Assembly (NCBI GenBank): GCA_036343175.1
Contig: JAZASR010000008.1
Coordinates: forward strand, 9,346 to 73,345
From: JAEEJA01 sp036343175
Lineage (GTDB): Bacteria; Bacillota; Clostridia; Lachnospirales; Lachnospiraceae
Reading direction: 5' to 3'
Length of the DNA: 64,000 bases
Below, in pieces: positions 63,230-64,000 of this stretch (its first letter is position 1; every line of letters begins with the position of its first letter). The notes under the pieces were generated by a model. It was not told the DNA's origin, did no database searches, and saw nothing but the letters and a program-made list of their open reading frames with translations. The translations under genes and the position numbers were made by a program.

Positions 63230-63685
63230 ATGCTTGAAATAGGAATGAAGGCTCCGGATTTTGAACTTCCGGATCAGAATGGAAATATGCACAAACTTTC
63301 TGATTATAAAGGACAGAAGGTTATACTTTATTTTTATCCGAGAGATAACACTCCCGGCTGTACTAAGCAGGCTTGCGGTTTTTCAGACAGATATCCACAG
63401 ATAAGAGAGAAGGGAGCAGTAGTTCTTGGTGTCAGCAAAGACAGTGTCGCATCTCATAAGAAGTTTGAGGAGAAGTTCGGACTTGGCTTCACGCTGCTTT
63501 CAGATATTGATAGAAAGGTGATAGAGGCTTACGATGTGTGGAAAGAGAAGAAGAATTACGGCAAAGTCTCCATGGGTGTTGTCCGAACCACATACCTCAT
63601 CGATGAAGAAGGTATCATCATTATGGCAAATGATAAGGTAAAGGCTGCCGATGATCCTGAAAAGATGTTGGGTGAGCTTTCATGA
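63230..63685 (+). CDS. bcp: Thiol peroxidase of the Bcp/PrxQ family
   Basis: 151 residues, the usual size; start 9 nt after AGGAGG. It reduces hydroperoxides via thioredoxin. The peroxidatic Cys is in FYPRDNTPGCTKQACGFSD, with the second Cys five residues on as in atypical two-Cys BCP proteins. The stop overlaps the yaaA start (ATGA), linking two oxidative stress genes. Confidence 0.95.
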   Translation: MLEIGMKAPDFELPDQNGNMHKLSDYKGQKVILYFYPRDNTPGCTKQACGFSDRYPQIREKGAVVLGVSKDSVASHKKFEEKFGLGFTLLSDIDRKVIEAYDVWKEKKNYGKVSMGVVRTTYLIDEEGIIIMANDKVKAADDPEKMLGELS

Positions 63686-64000
63686 GGATAATTCTGTCAC
63701 CTGCAAAGAAAATGAAGGTGGATACTGAATCAATAGATATGGATGGAATGCCTGAGTACATAGAACAGACGGAGAAAATCCTCAACTGGTTACGAGGAAA
63801 GTCTAGGTCTGAACTTAAAAAGTCTTTGGAAATGTAATGATAAGCTGACAGACCTTAATGCTGAAAGGATTGCTGCTATGGATCTATATAGCAATCTGAC
63901 ACCGGCAGTGCTGTCATATGAGGGACTTGCTTTTCAGTATATGGCTCCTGTGGTATTTGAGGATAAGTATTTTGATTATGTATCAGAGCATTTGAGGATA
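63682..64000 (+). pseudogene. yaaA: yaaA (peroxide stress protein), frameshifted and partial
   Basis: Starts at ATG 63682, overlapping the bcp stop. The first 51 codons (MRIILSPAKKMKVDTESI through LNWLRGKSRSELKKS) match the YaaA start, then a TAA at 63835 ends the frame. The family sequence resumes in another frame: with one base removed near 63823 it reads LKKLWKCNDKLTDLNAER and then MDLYSNLTPAVLSYEGLAFQ to the window edge. YaaA limits iron-driven DNA damage. The single extra T is either a real mutation or a sequencing error. The 3' part lies outside the window. Confidence 0.85.

Noticed and set aside
63815..63840. Programmed frameshift in yaaA at CTTAAAAAG
   Set aside because: The shift needed is +1 and skips a T after AAG; the A-run would favour -1, which leads out of the YaaA sequence. 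No stop codon or stimulatory structure fits a known +1 site.

Overview
The window looks like a chromosomal segment of a low-to-mid GC anaerobic Firmicute, most likely a member of the Lachnospiraceae (Clostridia). The pointers are the remA-gmk-rpoZ gene order, a solitary phosphate butyryltransferase, AAGGAGG-type ribosome binding sites, an XrtG exosortase locus with a Firmicu-CTERM-like protein, and a nonulosonate gene set led by a CBS-domain nucleotidyltransferase. Every gene I accept lies on the + strand. No rRNA, tRNA, insertion sequence or CRISPR array was recognised.

Layout. 1-3.7 kb: a palindromic repeat array, a PD-(D/E)XK-like nuclease-fold protein and a pRiA4b ORF-3-like protein. 4-7.6 kb: phosphate butyryltransferase, a second copy of the palindromic array among other tandem repeats, and an AI-2E-type permease. 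7.8-10.8 kb: remA, gmk, rpoZ, a small ORF and lepB. 11.2-16.8 kb: a 1716-residue secreted Ig-like surface protein with its own promoter, long leader and terminator. 17-37.6 kb: a surface glycan cluster with a Wzx flippase, glycosyltransferases and acyltransferases. It holds a CDP-3,6-dideoxyhexose set (rfbF, rfbH, rfbG) joined to an acetolactate-synthase-like enzyme, suggesting a yersiniose-like branched sugar, and a legionaminic-acid-like set (ptmE, legB, legC, legH, legI, legG) that lacks the CMP transferase legF. 37.7-46.5 kb: manC, a GT2/DUF2304 pair, a CBS-containing type II pyrophosphatase, and more glycosyltransferase, acyltransferase and epimerase genes. 46.7-52.8 kb: a lone type IV pilin-like protein and a potABCD polyamine transporter operon. 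53-61 kb: an exosortase G (XrtG) locus with a PTPS-like/Firmicu-CTERM fusion protein, XrtG, a GT2, a second PTPS-like membrane protein and a large PTPS_related membrane protein. 61-64 kb: a trypsin-like protease, the third palindromic array, a cupin remnant, bcp and a frameshifted yaaA cut by the window edge.

How the genes fit together. Most of the window builds or exports cell-surface material: sugar nucleotides, glycosyltransferases, O-acyltransferases, a flippase, a large surface protein, and an exosortase system that probably processes its own neighbour and couples it to a glycosyltransferase.

Two patterns are not explained by ordinary annotation. First, three intergenic arrays of imperfect palindromes (arms TGTATAGGTTG / CAACCTATACA) all repeat with a period of exactly 64 bp although the sequences between palindromes differ from array to array. 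Second, at least eight gene ends carry a short tandem duplication (18-110 bp) spanning or abutting the stop codon, usually at a junction with the next gene, and several proteins contain in-frame tandem repeat insertions. Together these suggest a genome in which short tandem duplication is frequent and tolerated.
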